Below the pieces are notes generated by a model. The model searched no databases and was not told the origin of the DNA. It saw only the letters and a program-made list of their open reading frames with translations. Both the position numbers and the translations under genes were made by a program. A stretch of DNA of 64,000 nucleotides from Ochrobactrum sp. BTU1 (GTDB lineage: Bacteria; Pseudomonadota; Alphaproteobacteria; Rhizobiales; Rhizobiaceae). Shown in pieces: positions 34,124 through 43,501 of the stretch. The first letter of the stretch is position 1. The number at the start of each line of letters is the position of its first letter. The stretch lies in the NCBI GenBank assembly GCA_018798825.1, contig CP076357.1, positions 372,001-436,000 on the forward strand. The letters are read 5' to 3'.

Positions 34124-34540
34124 ATGAAAAAAACAATTTTACTTGGTGCTATTATTGTCTCCTGCGCGACAACAGGTGCACGCTCAGCAGAACTGTCTAT
34201 CACGCAACGAGTAGTCGCCAGCGAAATGAATCAGATCGTGTTCATTAAAGCGATAACGCAGCGGATCGCGGAACAGAGTCCAAACTATTCCATCGATGAC
34301 AAGAAATTGGATGCCAGGCGAGATTCTGTGATGAGCATCGCAAAGACAATGTTTTCATCCGGCCAAGCCTTCATGGAAGCGGCCGGTATGAATGCAAAAG
34401 ACAAAATGAGTGCGGAATTGAAGCTATTCTTCCAAACACGAGGTGTGAATTGGAGTTCTTCGTCCGCCGCTTATTGCGAACTGGCAGAGGGTCTTGATGT
34501 CATCAAGTCGCCAGTGAGTGATTACTTGGTAAAGCGATGA
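34124..34540 (+). CDS. Small exported protein of unknown function
   Basis: A 138-residue protein. The N-terminus MKKTILLGAIIVSCATTGARSA is a Sec signal peptide with cleavage near residue 22; the mature part is mainly helical with a single cysteine. No motif I recognise. The start is the ATG at 34124, directly before the basic-hydrophobic signal; a 7-residue longer form begins at 34103. It stands alone between two gene-free stretches. The name is only from the export signal. Confidence 0.65.
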   Translation: MKKTILLGAIIVSCATTGARSAELSITQRVVASEMNQIVFIKAITQRIAEQSPNYSIDDKKLDARRDSVMSIAKTMFSSGQAFMEAAGMNAKDKMSAELKLFFQTRGVNWSSSSAAYCELAEGLDVIKSPVSDYLVKR

Positions 34541-34678
34541 TACCGGCAGTTAACGAGTACGCGCTGAATCCCTAGTTCATAGACTTATCGCTGTAATTTG
34601 TTCGCACTAATTTTTGAGAAATCAAGTCAACCAGATTAATCGAGCACTCCCGCTATAGTCTATGAATTGACAGTGCTT

Positions 34679-34705
34679 AGCCACGCCTTTAGTGGCTTTC
34701 ATTTT
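34679..34705 (+). terminator. Terminator-like hairpin
   Basis: AGCCAC (34679-34684) and GTGGCT (34692-34697) form a stem with a seven-base loop, followed by TTCATTTT. It is 140 bp after the small exported-protein gene. Confidence 0.5.
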
Positions 34706-34734
34706 GGATCCTCACGGTTGTGAATTTTTTATGG

Positions 34735-34756
34735 CACGCATCGTCAACGATGCGTG
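34735..34756. repeat. Perfect 9-bp hairpin with TCAA loop
   Basis: CACGCATCG (34735-34743) and CGATGCGTG (34748-34756) are perfectly complementary around TCAA. No T tract follows. It could be a dispersed palindromic unit or a protein site. Confidence 0.6.
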
Positions 34757-34986
34757 ATCGCAAGCATATGAAACTCTTCTTGAAACGGCAGGCGTAGTGT
34801 TTATAAGCCAACGCCGAATCTTTAATTATTCTGATTGTCACTGCACGGTTCGCGTTCTGCCTTTCAACGACGCGCCAAATGAATCAGGGTTCTTTCGTCG
34901 GAGCATCACCTCCAAGGTGCATTGATGAACACTCGGCAGAGGGCAATGGGATACAACTCGGGCTTGCCTGGTCTTTTGAGGTCAAT

Positions 34987-36273
34987 ATGTCTACGCAATT
35001 GCTGGCAATGGTGCTGGCGCCGCTTCTGGGACTGTTTATTGTCAGTATTGGGAACGGATTCCTGTCATCACTGACCACATTGCGTCTAGACGCGGCGGGT
35101 GAGACTGCAACGGTTGTTGGGATCGTTTCCTCCGCATATTTTATTGGATTAACGCTAGGTGCATTATTTCACGATCGTCTGATTGTGAGAATTGGCCATA
35201 TTCGTGCCTATAGCAGTTTCGCATCGCTTATAGCCGTAAGTGTGCTGCTTCAGGGCCTATATTTTGACACGTGGTTCTGGTTTTTTCTTCGATTACTATA
35301 TGGATGGGCTGCTATCGGGGTATTTCTCGTCATCGAGAGTTGGCTACTGCTCGCTTCGGACGAAAAGATGCGCGGAAGGATTCTCGCTCTATATATGATT
35401 GCGCTATACGGGTCTGGGATGATGGGGCAGGCTGGCCTCGGCGTTATTGATTCCTGGGGAACTGTTGCGCCTTTCATGGCAGCTGGAATGTTAGCTTCCT
35501 TGTCGGTCTTGCCAATAGTCATACTTCCAAAAGTAACTCCGGTCGTTGAGAAGATAGAACCGCTCAAGCCCTTTGAATTGTTGCGTATGACACCCAGCGG
35601 GGTCATTGGCTGCTTCGGATCTGGTATTGCTATTGCTGCAATCTATGCGCTGCTACCGCTTTATCTCCAACGTATTGGACTGAATGTGAGCGATGTCGGC
35701 ACGATGATGGCAAGCGTGATCTTCGGTGCCATGGTTCTGCAGTACCCCGTTGGTCGATGGTCCGACAGACAAGACCGGCGTATCGTTTTGATAATTCTAA
35801 GCATCACTTGTGTTGTTCTCGCCGGCGCAATAATTGCGATGTCACCAAGTTCACCAATGCTTATCTACATTTTCTTTCTGCTCGGTGGTGGTATCTTTGC
35901 AATTTACCCGGTGGCGGTGAGTTATTCTGCAGACAGCACTTCGGCCGACGCGCTTGTCCGGATGATTCAAGGGTTGTTACTGATTAACTCCCTCGGTTCT
36001 GCGATCAGTCCACTGATTATTTCTCCCATCATGGCTGCAGTCGGACCTTCTGGTTTGTTCTGGGCGCTCGGTATTCTAAATGTTTTGATGGCAGGGTTCT
36101 TCACGTGGAGACGAGGCGCCAGGCCGGAATCAATCCCTGCCGCACCATTTGCTCCAGCGACACCTTTCTCCCCAATCGGAGCGGAACTGCGTGTTACAGA
36201 TGAAATGATACAAGGTGCAATTGAAAACGATAAGAATGACACAAATCATGTGATACTACCGAACACAGGGTGA
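34987..36273 (+). CDS. MFS transporter, YcaD-like
   Basis: A 428-residue permease with twelve predicted helices. The N-terminal LGLFIVSIGNGFLSSLTTLRL, then SSAYFIGLTLGALFHDRLIVRIGHIRAYSSFA (motif A-like loop), GRILALYMIALYGSGMMGQ and VGRWSDRQDRRIVL match the YcaD branch of the major facilitator superfamily. The start at 34987 has a GAGGT site; an earlier in-frame ATG at 34879 would add a hydrophilic tail of 36 residues. Substrate unknown. Confidence 0.87.
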   Translation: MSTQLLAMVLAPLLGLFIVSIGNGFLSSLTTLRLDAAGETATVVGIVSSAYFIGLTLGALFHDRLIVRIGHIRAYSSFASLIAVSVLLQGLYFDTWFWFFLRLLYGWAAIGVFLVIESWLLLASDEKMRGRILALYMIALYGSGMMGQAGLGVIDSWGTVAPFMAAGMLASLSVLPIVILPKVTPVVEKIEPLKPFELLRMTPSGVIGCFGSGIAIAAIYALLPLYLQRIGLNVSDVGTMMASVIFGAMVLQYPVGRWSDRQDRRIVLIILSITCVVLAGAIIAMSPSSPMLIYIFFLLGGGIFAIYPVAVSYSADSTSADALVRMIQGLLLINSLGSAISPLIISPIMAAVGPSGLFWALGILNVLMAGFFTWRRGARPESIPAAPFAPATPFSPIGAELRVTDEMIQGAIENDKNDTNHVILPNTG

Positions 36274-36473
36274 GATGTGACTGGTCGTTTTAGGTGCTGG
36301 GTCTCTTTATCTCGGCTTCGATGGCATTGTATTACCCTCGCTACCCAATGAACTCGAATGAACACGCTTAAAACAGCTGCGGAAATGACATCTCTTAACA
36401 GGTATGGAGAAAGAAACTGAGTGTTCAATCACTGGCTATCGAGGGCAACAGATCCAATCCAATCATAAGATTT

Positions 36474-37232
36474 TTGCTAGGCACGTGCGGCGGCTTTCTG
36501 ATGATTGACGCCGGAATCCTTATGTCGATGGGTTTGTTTAATTTCGGCGTAACCTTGCCTGCATTTCTGGGGCTGATCCTGGTGCTTCTTTCTTTGCAAT
36601 GGGGTCGCATAACGGGATGGTTCAGTAGATCTCGCTTTCGTCGATTTTGTTGGCGAGCCCTTCTTGCGGCATTCTTCCTGTGGTTAGCATCGTTGCTGGG
36701 ATATTTTTTTCTTATTCACAAAGAACTACAACAACCGACCGCCAATCTGCCATCCGCTAACTCTATTTTGGTACTGGGTTCTGGGACGCCTAACTGTGCG
36801 GCATCTCCTACCCTTCAATCACGACTGAACAAAGCACTTGAACTTGCCTCGAATTGGCCGACTAGTCGCATCATAGTTAGCGGTGGAGTTGACTTCGGAC
36901 TTCGCTGTTCGGAAGCATCCGTAATGGCAGACTTCTTGGCGGCCAAAGGATTTTCAACGAATCGCATCATGCTTGAGGAGCGCAGCACCAGTACGGATGA
37001 AAATCTCCGCTTCAGTGCCAATATCCTAAGCGCCAATGGGATCAGTCTTGATGATACGATTGCGCTTGTCACCAGTGACTTTCATGTGGCGAGGGCGATG
37101 CGTATTGCACGCAAGGCGGGCTTCACTTCGATCCAAGGGATACCTGCGCCAACGCCGCTTTATTTGCGCTACAACGCTTGGCTGCGTGAATATTTCGCGA
37201 ATATAAGCGGATTTTTGTTGGGAGAATACTAG
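36474..37232 (+). CDS. ElyC/YdcF family (DUF218) membrane protein, second copy
   Basis: A 252-residue protein with two to three membrane segments (about residues 8-42 and 62-84) and a DUF218 domain: ANSILVLGSGTPNC, SRIIVSGGVDFGLRCSEASVMADFL, LEERSTSTDENLRFSANIL and LVTSDFHVARAMRIARKAGF. The topology resembles E. coli ElyC, linked to envelope integrity and undecaprenyl-phosphate use. The TTG at 36474 has no ribosome site; the frame stays open upstream to about 36402, and a CTG at 36417 eight bases after GGAGAAAG would give a 19-residue longer form. Family is firm, start is not. Confidence 0.82.
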   Translation: MLGTCGGFLMIDAGILMSMGLFNFGVTLPAFLGLILVLLSLQWGRITGWFSRSRFRRFCWRALLAAFFLWLASLLGYFFLIHKELQQPTANLPSANSILVLGSGTPNCAASPTLQSRLNKALELASNWPTSRIIVSGGVDFGLRCSEASVMADFLAAKGFSTNRIMLEERSTSTDENLRFSANILSANGISLDDTIALVTSDFHVARAMRIARKAGFTSIQGIPAPTPLYLRYNAWLREYFANISGFLLGEY

Positions 37233-37580
37233 TCCGCATAAAGGCACTCAGCCTCATGAAGTAGCTACTTGACGTTTTTTCGCGAACTGACACCGGTCTT
37301 CTCCAGTGTCTGATAAACCTCGTCAGTAAGCTGTCTTTAGTTCATCCTGCTTATCCTCTTTTCGTTGAATGCCAATGCGTTCCAGTGTTTGACGTACTGG
37401 CGTTAAAAGTAACTTTAGGTGCTGTTTCAATAACTTTTGAAGAATACATCAAGTTTCGGTCAAGCAACTAAGAAACCATGCTACTTTCGCAGATATTAAT
37501 CACAATTTAGACTAGACGTCGTGATTGCTCATAGTTCAAACCAAAGACGATCTCGGTCTGTGACCTTGCCAACTTCGCCG
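37233..37580. other. Gene-free stretch between DUF218 gene and bioZ
   Basis: About 350 bp between convergent genes. Minus-strand translation of 37270-37430 gives a protein-like 34-residue piece ending in a stop and a second piece in another frame; both are too short to identify. No terminator seen for bioZ. Confidence 0.4.
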
Positions 37581-38567
37581 TCAAATCACAAATAATACAG
37601 CCGCCGCGCACAAACCTGCGCCTGCTGCAGTCATCATCAATTTCTCACCCGACCTGAACTGACGTTGCTGATACCTGACAGAAAGCGCGAGCGGTATCGT
37701 TGCAGCGGATGTATTTCCGTAATGCTCGATGCTTCTATCCATTCTGTCCTCCAGCACTCCAATGCTCGTGCGAAGGGCGTTGCATAGGCGCAAATTAGCC
37801 TGGTGAGGAATAAGATAATCTATCTGCGCTGACGAAAGCGCAGTCTGGTCCATGACTTTACGAGTGACCTGTGTCATTAGCGACACCGCCCTTGAAAAGA
37901 CCTCACGACCATCCCGCATAGATATAAACTGTTCATCCTTTGAATGTCTCGGATCAAATGGACGATTGCTGCCGCCGGCAGGAATTTGGATTAGGTCATA
38001 TCCACTTCCATCGGACAACAAAGCTGCAGCCTTGAGGCCTACTTCCTTGTCCGAACAAGGAAGGAGAACTACAGCTCCTGCTCCGTCCGCGAACAGTATT
38101 CTTGTTGATCGGTCAAGCGGGTTTGTGCGACGACTAAGGATATTCGCCGCAACAATCAATACAGCCTGGCCACTAGTTCGAACGAACCCGTCCGCTAGCT
38201 TAAGGGCATAAAGAAAACCTGAGCATGCTCCTGTAAGATCAATAGCGCCCGAATGCGTCAGTCCAAGACGAAGAGCGAGCAGGGGCGCGGAGGGCGGCAA
38301 GAGATGGTCTGGCGTAGAGGTTGCAAGAAGAGTCAACGCAATTTCAGAACGTGAGATTTGAGCGCAATCAAGCGCCATTTCTCCCGCCTTCGTTGCAAGG
38401 TTGGTTAGTGTGTCACTTTCATTCGCCCAATAGCGTGATTTAATACCCGTTCGGCGTTCTATCCATCCAGATTCCAGGCTAAGCTGCGCCTCGATCTCGG
38501 AATTTCTTACAATCCGAGACGGGACGGAGTGACCAAAGCCGGCCATGCGTGAAGATGGGGTGAGCAT
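37581..38567 (-). CDS. bioZ: BioZ, beta-ketoacyl-ACP synthase III-like pimeloyl-supply enzyme
   Basis: A 328-residue FabH-fold condensing enzyme. The Cys in [12 protein letters not shown], His in [13 protein letters not shown] and Asn in [13 protein letters not shown] make the KAS III triad. In Rhizobiales the bioZ gene ends the bio operon and supplies the pimelate moiety from a dicarboxylyl-CoA, replacing the bioC/bioH route. The ATG at 38567 overlaps the bioA stop as TAATG; seven upstream in-frame residues to 38588 are not needed. It is the last gene of bioB-F-D-A-Z. A housekeeping fabH is unlikely given the position. Confidence 0.9.
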   Translation of the reverse strand: MLTPSSRMAGFGHSVPSRIVRNSEIEAQLSLESGWIERRTGIKSRYWANESDTLTNLATKAGEMALDCAQISRSEIALTLLATSTPDHLLPPSAPLLALRLGLTHSGAIDLTGACSGFLYALKLADGFVRTSGQAVLIVAANILSRRTNPLDRSTRILFADGAGAVVLLPCSDKEVGLKAAALLSDGSGYDLIQIPAGGSNRPFDPRHSKDEQFISMRDGREVFSRAVSLMTQVTRKVMDQTALSSAQIDYLIPHQANLRLCNALRTSIGVLEDRMDRSIEHYGNTSAATIPLALSVRYQQRQFRSGEKLMMTAAGAGLCAAAVLFVI

Positions 38568-39835
38568 TATGTCGTTACCGTCGCGCAAAGAGATGCAGCC
38601 TCATCGATCGCGTCATAAGTTGCTGAAAGATCATCTGCGCTGGAGCAGTAGGGTGGCATGAGGTAAACCACATTTCCAAGCGGACGTAGCAAAACTCCCC
38701 GCCCACGACAGAACCTGCGAAGGAATTGTCCAGTTTCCGCCAAGTATCCGTTTGAAGCAGAACCTAGATCAAGGGCTGCAATCGTTCCGCATTGTCGAAC
38801 ATTGTTAAACCTTGGATCATTCTTAAAGCGCGCAAGATTTGTAGCATTCAGTTCGATGATCTTATCGATGCGAGCAGCGACAGGCTCATCGCTCCATATA
38901 TCTAAATTCGCCAGTGCAGCGGCACAAGCAATCGGATTTGCGGTGTAGGAACTGGAATGGAAGAAGGTTTTTCGGCGGTCAGACGAAAAATGTGCGCTGA
39001 AAATTTCTTCGGTACAAAGAGTTGCTGCTAGCGGGAGTGAGCCTCCCGTGAGACCTTTCGACGTGCATAGTATATCGGGGGTTATACCAGCTTGGCAACA
39101 TGCGAAAGGCGTTCCCGTACGCCCCCAGCCGGTCATGACTTCATCAGCAATAAACAGACAACCGTAACGGTTTGCGACATTCTTTAGTTCACTTAGCACG
39201 GATGCGGAATAGAATTTCATTCCACCTGCGCCAAGCACAAGCGGCTCAACAAGAAGCGCTGCGACATTGCCGCGACGGCAACACGCCTCAAAGGCATCGA
39301 TGCATTTTTCCGCAGAACCAATCTGGGGGAAGGGGATACGGTCAACGTTGAACAGAAGCGGTGTGAAAGGAGCGTTGAAGACACCACGCTCCCCCACTGA
39401 CATCGTGCCGATTGTGTCGCCGTGGTAGCTATGCTCCATGACCACGATCCGATTGCGGGCAATGCCACGGTTATAGAAGGCCCCAAGTGCCATCTTTATA
39501 GCAACCTCAACAGCCGTGGAACCGCTGTCGGAATAGAAGACTTTTCCAAGTCCACTCGGTGCAAATGCCAATAGCTTCTTAGCAAGGTTTTCTGCTGGCG
39601 CATGCGTGAATTCTGAAAAGATGATTTGATCAATGTTTTCGCATGCATGCCGGATTGCGGCCATGATACGAGGGTGACGATGCCCGTGAGTTGTAACCCA
39701 CCAAGAAGAAATAGCGTCGAAGATGCGATTTCCATCTTCATCGAAGAGATAAGCACCTTCCGTTGTCTTGATCGTCTTAAAAGGCAGATCAAGAGCATGT
39801 TGGGTAAACGGATACCAAGTCGGGGAGTGGGTCAC
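38567..39835 (-). CDS. bioA: Adenosylmethionine-8-amino-7-oxononanoate aminotransferase
   Basis: A 422-residue class III PLP aminotransferase, the normal BioA length. [16 protein letters not shown] and [16 protein letters not shown] are BioA-specific N-terminal motifs; [46 protein letters not shown] and the PLP lysine in [15 protein letters not shown] follow. It converts 7-keto-8-aminopelargonate to diaminopelargonate using S-adenosylmethionine as amino donor. It overlaps bioD by 4 bp and bioZ by 1 bp. Confidence 0.95.
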   Translation of the reverse strand: MTHSPTWYPFTQHALDLPFKTIKTTEGAYLFDEDGNRIFDAISSWWVTTHGHRHPRIMAAIRHACENIDQIIFSEFTHAPAENLAKKLLAFAPSGLGKVFYSDSGSTAVEVAIKMALGAFYNRGIARNRIVVMEHSYHGDTIGTMSVGERGVFNAPFTPLLFNVDRIPFPQIGSAEKCIDAFEACCRRGNVAALLVEPLVLGAGGMKFYSASVLSELKNVANRYGCLFIADEVMTGWGRTGTPFACCQAGITPDILCTSKGLTGGSLPLAATLCTEEIFSAHFSSDRRKTFFHSSSYTANPIACAAALANLDIWSDEPVAARIDKIIELNATNLARFKNDPRFNNVRQCGTIAALDLGSASNGYLAETGQFLRRFCRGRGVLLRPLGNVVYLMPPYCSSADDLSATYDAIDEAASLCATVTT

Positions 39836-40470
39836 GAACTGGCATCCTTAAACGTCATGATATCAAAATTCCGGTTGAAAGCATCCCGTAAGGTTTCTTT
39901 GGTCAAGTTTGGTAAAAACGGTAATCGGCCCAATATCCTTATTTTCCCAATTTCAGCGATTATGTTTTGTGTGTTCTTATTCTCATCGCCAATAAACGCT
40001 ACGCCGCAAATAGGTATATTGCGCTGACGCAGTGCTTCGATTGAGAGAAGAGTATGATTGATGGTACCAAGCGAGGTACGCGCGCAGATCACAACAGGAA
40101 GTTGCCATTCGGCGAACAGGTCAACAAAGAGAAGTTTCTTTGAAAGAGGGACCAGTAGACCGCCTGCGCCTTCAATGATCAGCGCATCAATCTCGGATGG
40201 CGGCAGAAGAACCTCAGCGATGATTTCCACGCCTTCGTGCATTGCCGAATAATGGGGCGACGCTGGAATGCGTAGTCGATAGGCCTCCCTGAGGAAGTGC
40301 TTAGGGGGTAGATCACACAGCCGCGCGACTGTTTCAGTGTCCGTTTCGTCCGCAAGACCAGATTGAACAGGTTTCCAATAATATCCTTTCAATGCCGAAG
40401 TCAGCGCCGCGGAGAAGATGGTTTTGCCGACGCCAGTGTCGGTTCCTGTGATGACAAGACGATATGTCAT
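39832..40470 (-). CDS. bioD: Dethiobiotin synthetase
   Basis: A 212-residue ATP-dependent synthetase. The P-loop ITGTDTGVGKTIFSAAL and KPVQSGL for the substrate are at the N-terminus; IIEGAGGLLVPLS is the second conserved block. It closes the ureido ring of dethiobiotin from diaminopelargonate, CO2 and ATP. Length is typical (about 220). The ATG overlaps the bioF stop, and the stop overlaps the bioA start. Confidence 0.94.
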   Translation of the reverse strand: MTYRLVITGTDTGVGKTIFSAALTSALKGYYWKPVQSGLADETDTETVARLCDLPPKHFLREAYRLRIPASPHYSAMHEGVEIIAEVLLPPSEIDALIIEGAGGLLVPLSKKLLFVDLFAEWQLPVVICARTSLGTINHTLLSIEALRQRNIPICGVAFIGDENKNTQNIIAEIGKIRILGRLPFLPNLTKETLRDAFNRNFDIMTFKDASS

Positions 40471-41606
40471 ACCGGTGTTTCCTCCAGGGTCCTTGCGAGA
40501 CAGGTGAGCATTTCGGCGATGCGCTGTTCGTTGACATTGAGTGTAATAGAAAGACGAAGCCGAGCGGTCCCGTTTGGTACTGTCGGGGGGCGTATAGCGC
40601 GGATGTCAAAACCATTTCGCTGCAGGGCATACGCAACTGTGTTAGCGCGGGAACTGCTGCCAAGCAAAATGGGCTGAATGTGAGTGCCTTCAGGCGAGAT
40701 ATCAAGCAATCTCGAAATTTCATCGCCAGCGAAGGCGACAAGCCGTTCGAGTGATTGCCGCCTTTCCGGTTCTTCACTGACCATGCAAAGAGCTTCGCGA
40801 ACTAATGCAGCGATCAACGGTGAAGGAGCAGTGGAGTAAATGAAAGGGCGCGCGCGGTTGATTAGACAACTTATCAAGACCTCTGGCCCCGTAACTAGCG
40901 CACCTGAGATACCAAGAGCTTTCCCACAAGCGTGCAAAATTATAAAGTTTTCTTGCGAACCTAAGCACGAAGCGAGTCCCTTGCCGCCATCACCTAGCAC
41001 AGCAGTTGCATGCGCCTCATCAATGACAAGGAGGCCGTTATGTCTCGCCGCAACGTCGGCCAGTTCAGCGAGTGGTGCTTTATCGCCATCCATCGAATAA
41101 AGGCTTTCAACGGCGATCCAAGGCCTTCCTTTCCCACCCTGTTCACGCCAATTACGAACTACAGCTTCGAAATGATTGACGTCATTGTGTAAAACAGCAA
41201 CAGATCGCGCCTTGCTGGCGACAATGCCATCTCGTGCGCTAGCATGGAGAAGCGTGTCAAAGACGATCAGATCACTTCGGGACGGTAAGTTCGAAAATAG
41301 CGCAAAGTTAGCGAGGTAACCGTTTGCAAAGTAGAGAGCCTTTTGTGCGCCGAAGAATGATGCTGCTTCACTTTCGAGTGCCTCGTGTTCGGGATGATTA
41401 CCGCGCAAAAGACGGGATCCACCTGAACCAATTGGCACTCCTCTTTCGACTGCGCTTTTGGCAGCAGACTTTAATCGCTGAGAATTAGCAAAGCCGAGAA
41501 AGTCATTGGAGGTAAAATCAACGCCAGCGGATGGAACAAGCCGCCGAAGTCGTCCTTTGCTCTCCAGTTGATGCAAGGTAGCTGTGTAGTCCTTGAACAT
41601 GGCCAT
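40467..41606 (-). CDS. bioF: 8-amino-7-oxononanoate synthase
   Basis: A 379-residue fold-type I PLP enzyme. VDFTSNDFLGFANSQ, GSGGSRLLRGNHPEHEALE and the cofactor region VIDEAHATAVLG are the BioF signatures; the Schiff-base lysine is in HACGKALGISGALVTG. It condenses pimeloyl-thioester with alanine. An in-frame second ATG at 41600 is possible. It starts 2 bp after the bioB stop and overlaps bioD by 4 bp. Confidence 0.95.
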   Translation of the reverse strand: MAMFKDYTATLHQLESKGRLRRLVPSAGVDFTSNDFLGFANSQRLKSAAKSAVERGVPIGSGGSRLLRGNHPEHEALESEAASFFGAQKALYFANGYLANFALFSNLPSRSDLIVFDTLLHASARDGIVASKARSVAVLHNDVNHFEAVVRNWREQGGKGRPWIAVESLYSMDGDKAPLAELADVAARHNGLLVIDEAHATAVLGDGGKGLASCLGSQENFIILHACGKALGISGALVTGPEVLISCLINRARPFIYSTAPSPLIAALVREALCMVSEEPERRQSLERLVAFAGDEISRLLDISPEGTHIQPILLGSSSRANTVAYALQRNGFDIRAIRPPTVPNGTARLRLSITLNVNEQRIAEMLTCLARTLEETPV

Positions 41607-41608
41607 AA

Positions 41609-42610
41609 TCAGTTCAGATTCGCCGTGGTTGCAGTCGTAATCCCAAGGCGGCGGAAAAGAACTGCGTCATGATCCTCCCCGGGGTTTCCTGCTGTTAGCA
41701 ACGTCTCCCCGATGAAAATAGAATTGGCTCCAGCAAAAGAGCACAGAGCTTGCATTTCATCGCTCATCGCATTTCGGCCTGCAGAGAGCCTTAAATAGGA
41801 TTTTGGCATCAAAATCCGTGCGAGGGCAATCGTTCGAACAAAATCGATGGGATCGACCATCTGGGCGCCCTGCAATTTCGAACCAGGGATGGGGATTAGC
41901 TGATTAATCGGGACACTCTCAGGCGGAGTAGGCAGATTGGCCAGCGTGAGAAGCATAGAAATCCGGTCTTCTATGGTCTCTCCCATTCCCAAAATGCCGC
42001 CCGAACAAACGTTGATTCCGGCCGCCCGTACATTATGCAGTGTATTTAGCCTGTCATCAAATTTCCGCGTGGTAATAATTTCACTGTAGAAACTCTCGGA
42101 AGTATCAATGTTGTGATTGTAGTAATCGAGCCCAGCGGCGGCCAGAGCTTGTGCCTGGTCGAGTCTCAACATGCCGAGCGTCATACATGTTTCTATCCCG
42201 AGCGCCCGCACGCCCTTAATCATGGCCATTATCGCTGCCATGTCTCTGTCTTTAGGACTTCGCCACGCAGCGCCCATGCAGTAACGCGTTGCACCGGCAG
42301 CTTTCGCCTTCTTTGCTTCAGCGATGACCCTCTCGACTTGAAGAAGCTTGGATGCTTTCAGGCCAGTTGGATTGTGCATCGACTGGCTGCAGTATCCGCA
42401 GTCCTCAGGACAGCCTCCAGTTTTTATCGACATCAATTGGCACGTTTGAACGACATTCGGATCAAAATTCTCGCGATGAACCCTTTGAGCTTCAAAAATG
42501 AGATCGAAAAAAGGCTTTTTATAGATAATATATGCGGCCTCCTGTGTCAGAAGCGGCCTATTGCCCGCAAAACCAGGAAGAAAGACATCATTTTCGACGA
42601 TCTCAGACAT
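41609..42610 (-). CDS. bioB: Biotin synthase
   Basis: A 333-residue radical SAM enzyme. The cluster motif is [38 protein letters not shown] and [13 protein letters not shown] are BioB-specific, and the [2Fe-2S] arginine/cysteine region [18 protein letters not shown] is present. It inserts sulfur into dethiobiotin. It is the first gene of the leftward bio operon, with an AAAGGA ribosome site and two BioR-like boxes in its promoter. Confidence 0.96.
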   Translation of the reverse strand: MSEIVENDVFLPGFAGNRPLLTQEAAYIIYKKPFFDLIFEAQRVHRENFDPNVVQTCQLMSIKTGGCPEDCGYCSQSMHNPTGLKASKLLQVERVIAEAKKAKAAGATRYCMGAAWRSPKDRDMAAIMAMIKGVRALGIETCMTLGMLRLDQAQALAAAGLDYYNHNIDTSESFYSEIITTRKFDDRLNTLHNVRAAGINVCSGGILGMGETIEDRISMLLTLANLPTPPESVPINQLIPIPGSKLQGAQMVDPIDFVRTIALARILMPKSYLRLSAGRNAMSDEMQALCSFAGANSIFIGETLLTAGNPGEDHDAVLFRRLGITTATTANLN

Positions 42611-42633
42611 ATAATTTCCTTTGCAGAATCACT

Positions 42634-42670
42634 TTATAGATATTCTGCAGGATTATCTATATTTCATCAA
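42634..42670 (-). promoter_or_regulatory. bio operon promoter with two BioR-like boxes
   Basis: Read leftward: a -35-like TTGATG (42670-42665), 17 bp, then CAGAAT (42647-42642) as -10. TTATCTATAT (42653-42662) lies in the spacer and TTATAGATAT (42634-42643) at the -10 edge and start site; each matches the published BioR palindrome TTATMKATAA in nine of ten positions, and the two are inverted to each other. BioR repression of this operon is expected from relatives; the bioR gene is not in the window. Confidence 0.75.
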
Positions 42671-43219
42671 GGGTGTTGGTTGCATGGGTTTCGTTAGGCG
42701 TAATGCCAACTGATATGCCCGTGTTCGACGAAGGACATCCAGTACACAGATCTCCTTCCAACTCAGCATGTTTATTCGCGTACCGTTGCCGACCAGCGGC
42801 AGTGCATACTCGTGTACAAAGGCCAATGGTCAGCAGCGCGAAAACTTTTTCGGGTGGATATACGAGCTAAGCACACTCTCAAGCCGGCGGAACAAGGGTA
42901 CGAGCCGCAATGCCGATATTCGCGATGGCCTATCGCGAATGCAGTGCCCTCCATTTATAAATGGAAATGGTTGGCACCGTGGCGATCGACCGACCCTATG
43001 CCATGAGACGTACGCCTTGATCGCCGCTATCAGTGTAAGACGGTTGTCCCTCTCGGCTGTATGAAAGCCAAGATAATGCGTCACGTACCGGCTTCGCTTG
43101 AACCAGTTTTGCACAGGGTAACCATAGATGCATCAAGCGCGGATTGGCGACACCTTCAACCACAACTGAGGGCGGCAGCTTGTTTTATCCCATCGGGGTC
43201 ATCTAATAATTAAGCACCT
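42671..43219. other. 550-bp stretch without a recognisable gene
   Basis: Overlapping frames on both strands lack ribosome sites and motifs. It contains two small perfect dyads: TTCGCGAT-GGCCT-ATCGCGAA (about 42922-42942) and the palindrome CATTTATAAATG (about 42952-42963). No RNA gene seen. Confidence 0.4.
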
Positions 43220-43501
43220 TTACTGACGAAGCTCTCTACCAACCACGCCACGTTGAAGCCGCTCTGAGACAACCTTGATGGCTTGCACAGCCTCTTTGGC
43301 GGTCCAGCCAGCCTCAACTGCTTCCGAAATGAGGTCGCGAACGCCGGGAACACTCGTGCCCTCCACGACTGCATCTGCATCCTCTTCTGAACGCCCGCCT
43401 AGAGTTGCATTCTTTAAAATGTTAGTTAAAGACGGCGTCACCGCTTCTTCGCAATCAGTGGATCTGGCGGGATATGCATTATCAAATTTGGGGCTCAACA
43501 T
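43220..43501 (-). CDS. Small conserved-looking protein of unknown function
   Basis: A 93-residue cytoplasmic protein beginning MLSPKFDNAYPARS and ending in a helical segment (VRDLISEAVEAGWTAKEAVQAIKVVSERL). I chose the ATG at 43501 because GAAGGAAGG lies five bases before it; a longer frame from 43549 has no ribosome site. The C-terminal helix-turn-helix-like pattern (GWTAKEAVQAI) is suggestive, but I recognise no family. It lies alone between bio and the kinase operon. Confidence 0.6.
   Translation of the reverse strand: MLSPKFDNAYPARSTDCEEAVTPSLTNILKNATLGGRSEEDADAVVEGTSVPGVRDLISEAVEAGWTAKEAVQAIKVVSERLQRGVVGRELRQ

Larger units (their letters stand above)
34541..34986. other. Gene-free stretch with dyad symmetries
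   Basis: 445 bp without a gene. It has an inverted repeat TTCATAGACT (34576-34585) / AGTCTATGAA (34657-34666), a terminator-like hairpin (34679-34697) and a 9-bp perfect hairpin (34735-34756). The last 100 bp carry the promoter and the GAGGT site of the MFS gene. Confidence 0.6.

Noticed and set aside
37233..37580. Possible frameshifted pseudogene on the minus strand
   Set aside because: Two short protein-like pieces in different frames exist, but neither matches a family and no start is visible.
42768..43114. Overlapping frames on both strands upstream of bioB
   Set aside because: Mutually overlapping, no ribosome sites, no familiar pattern.
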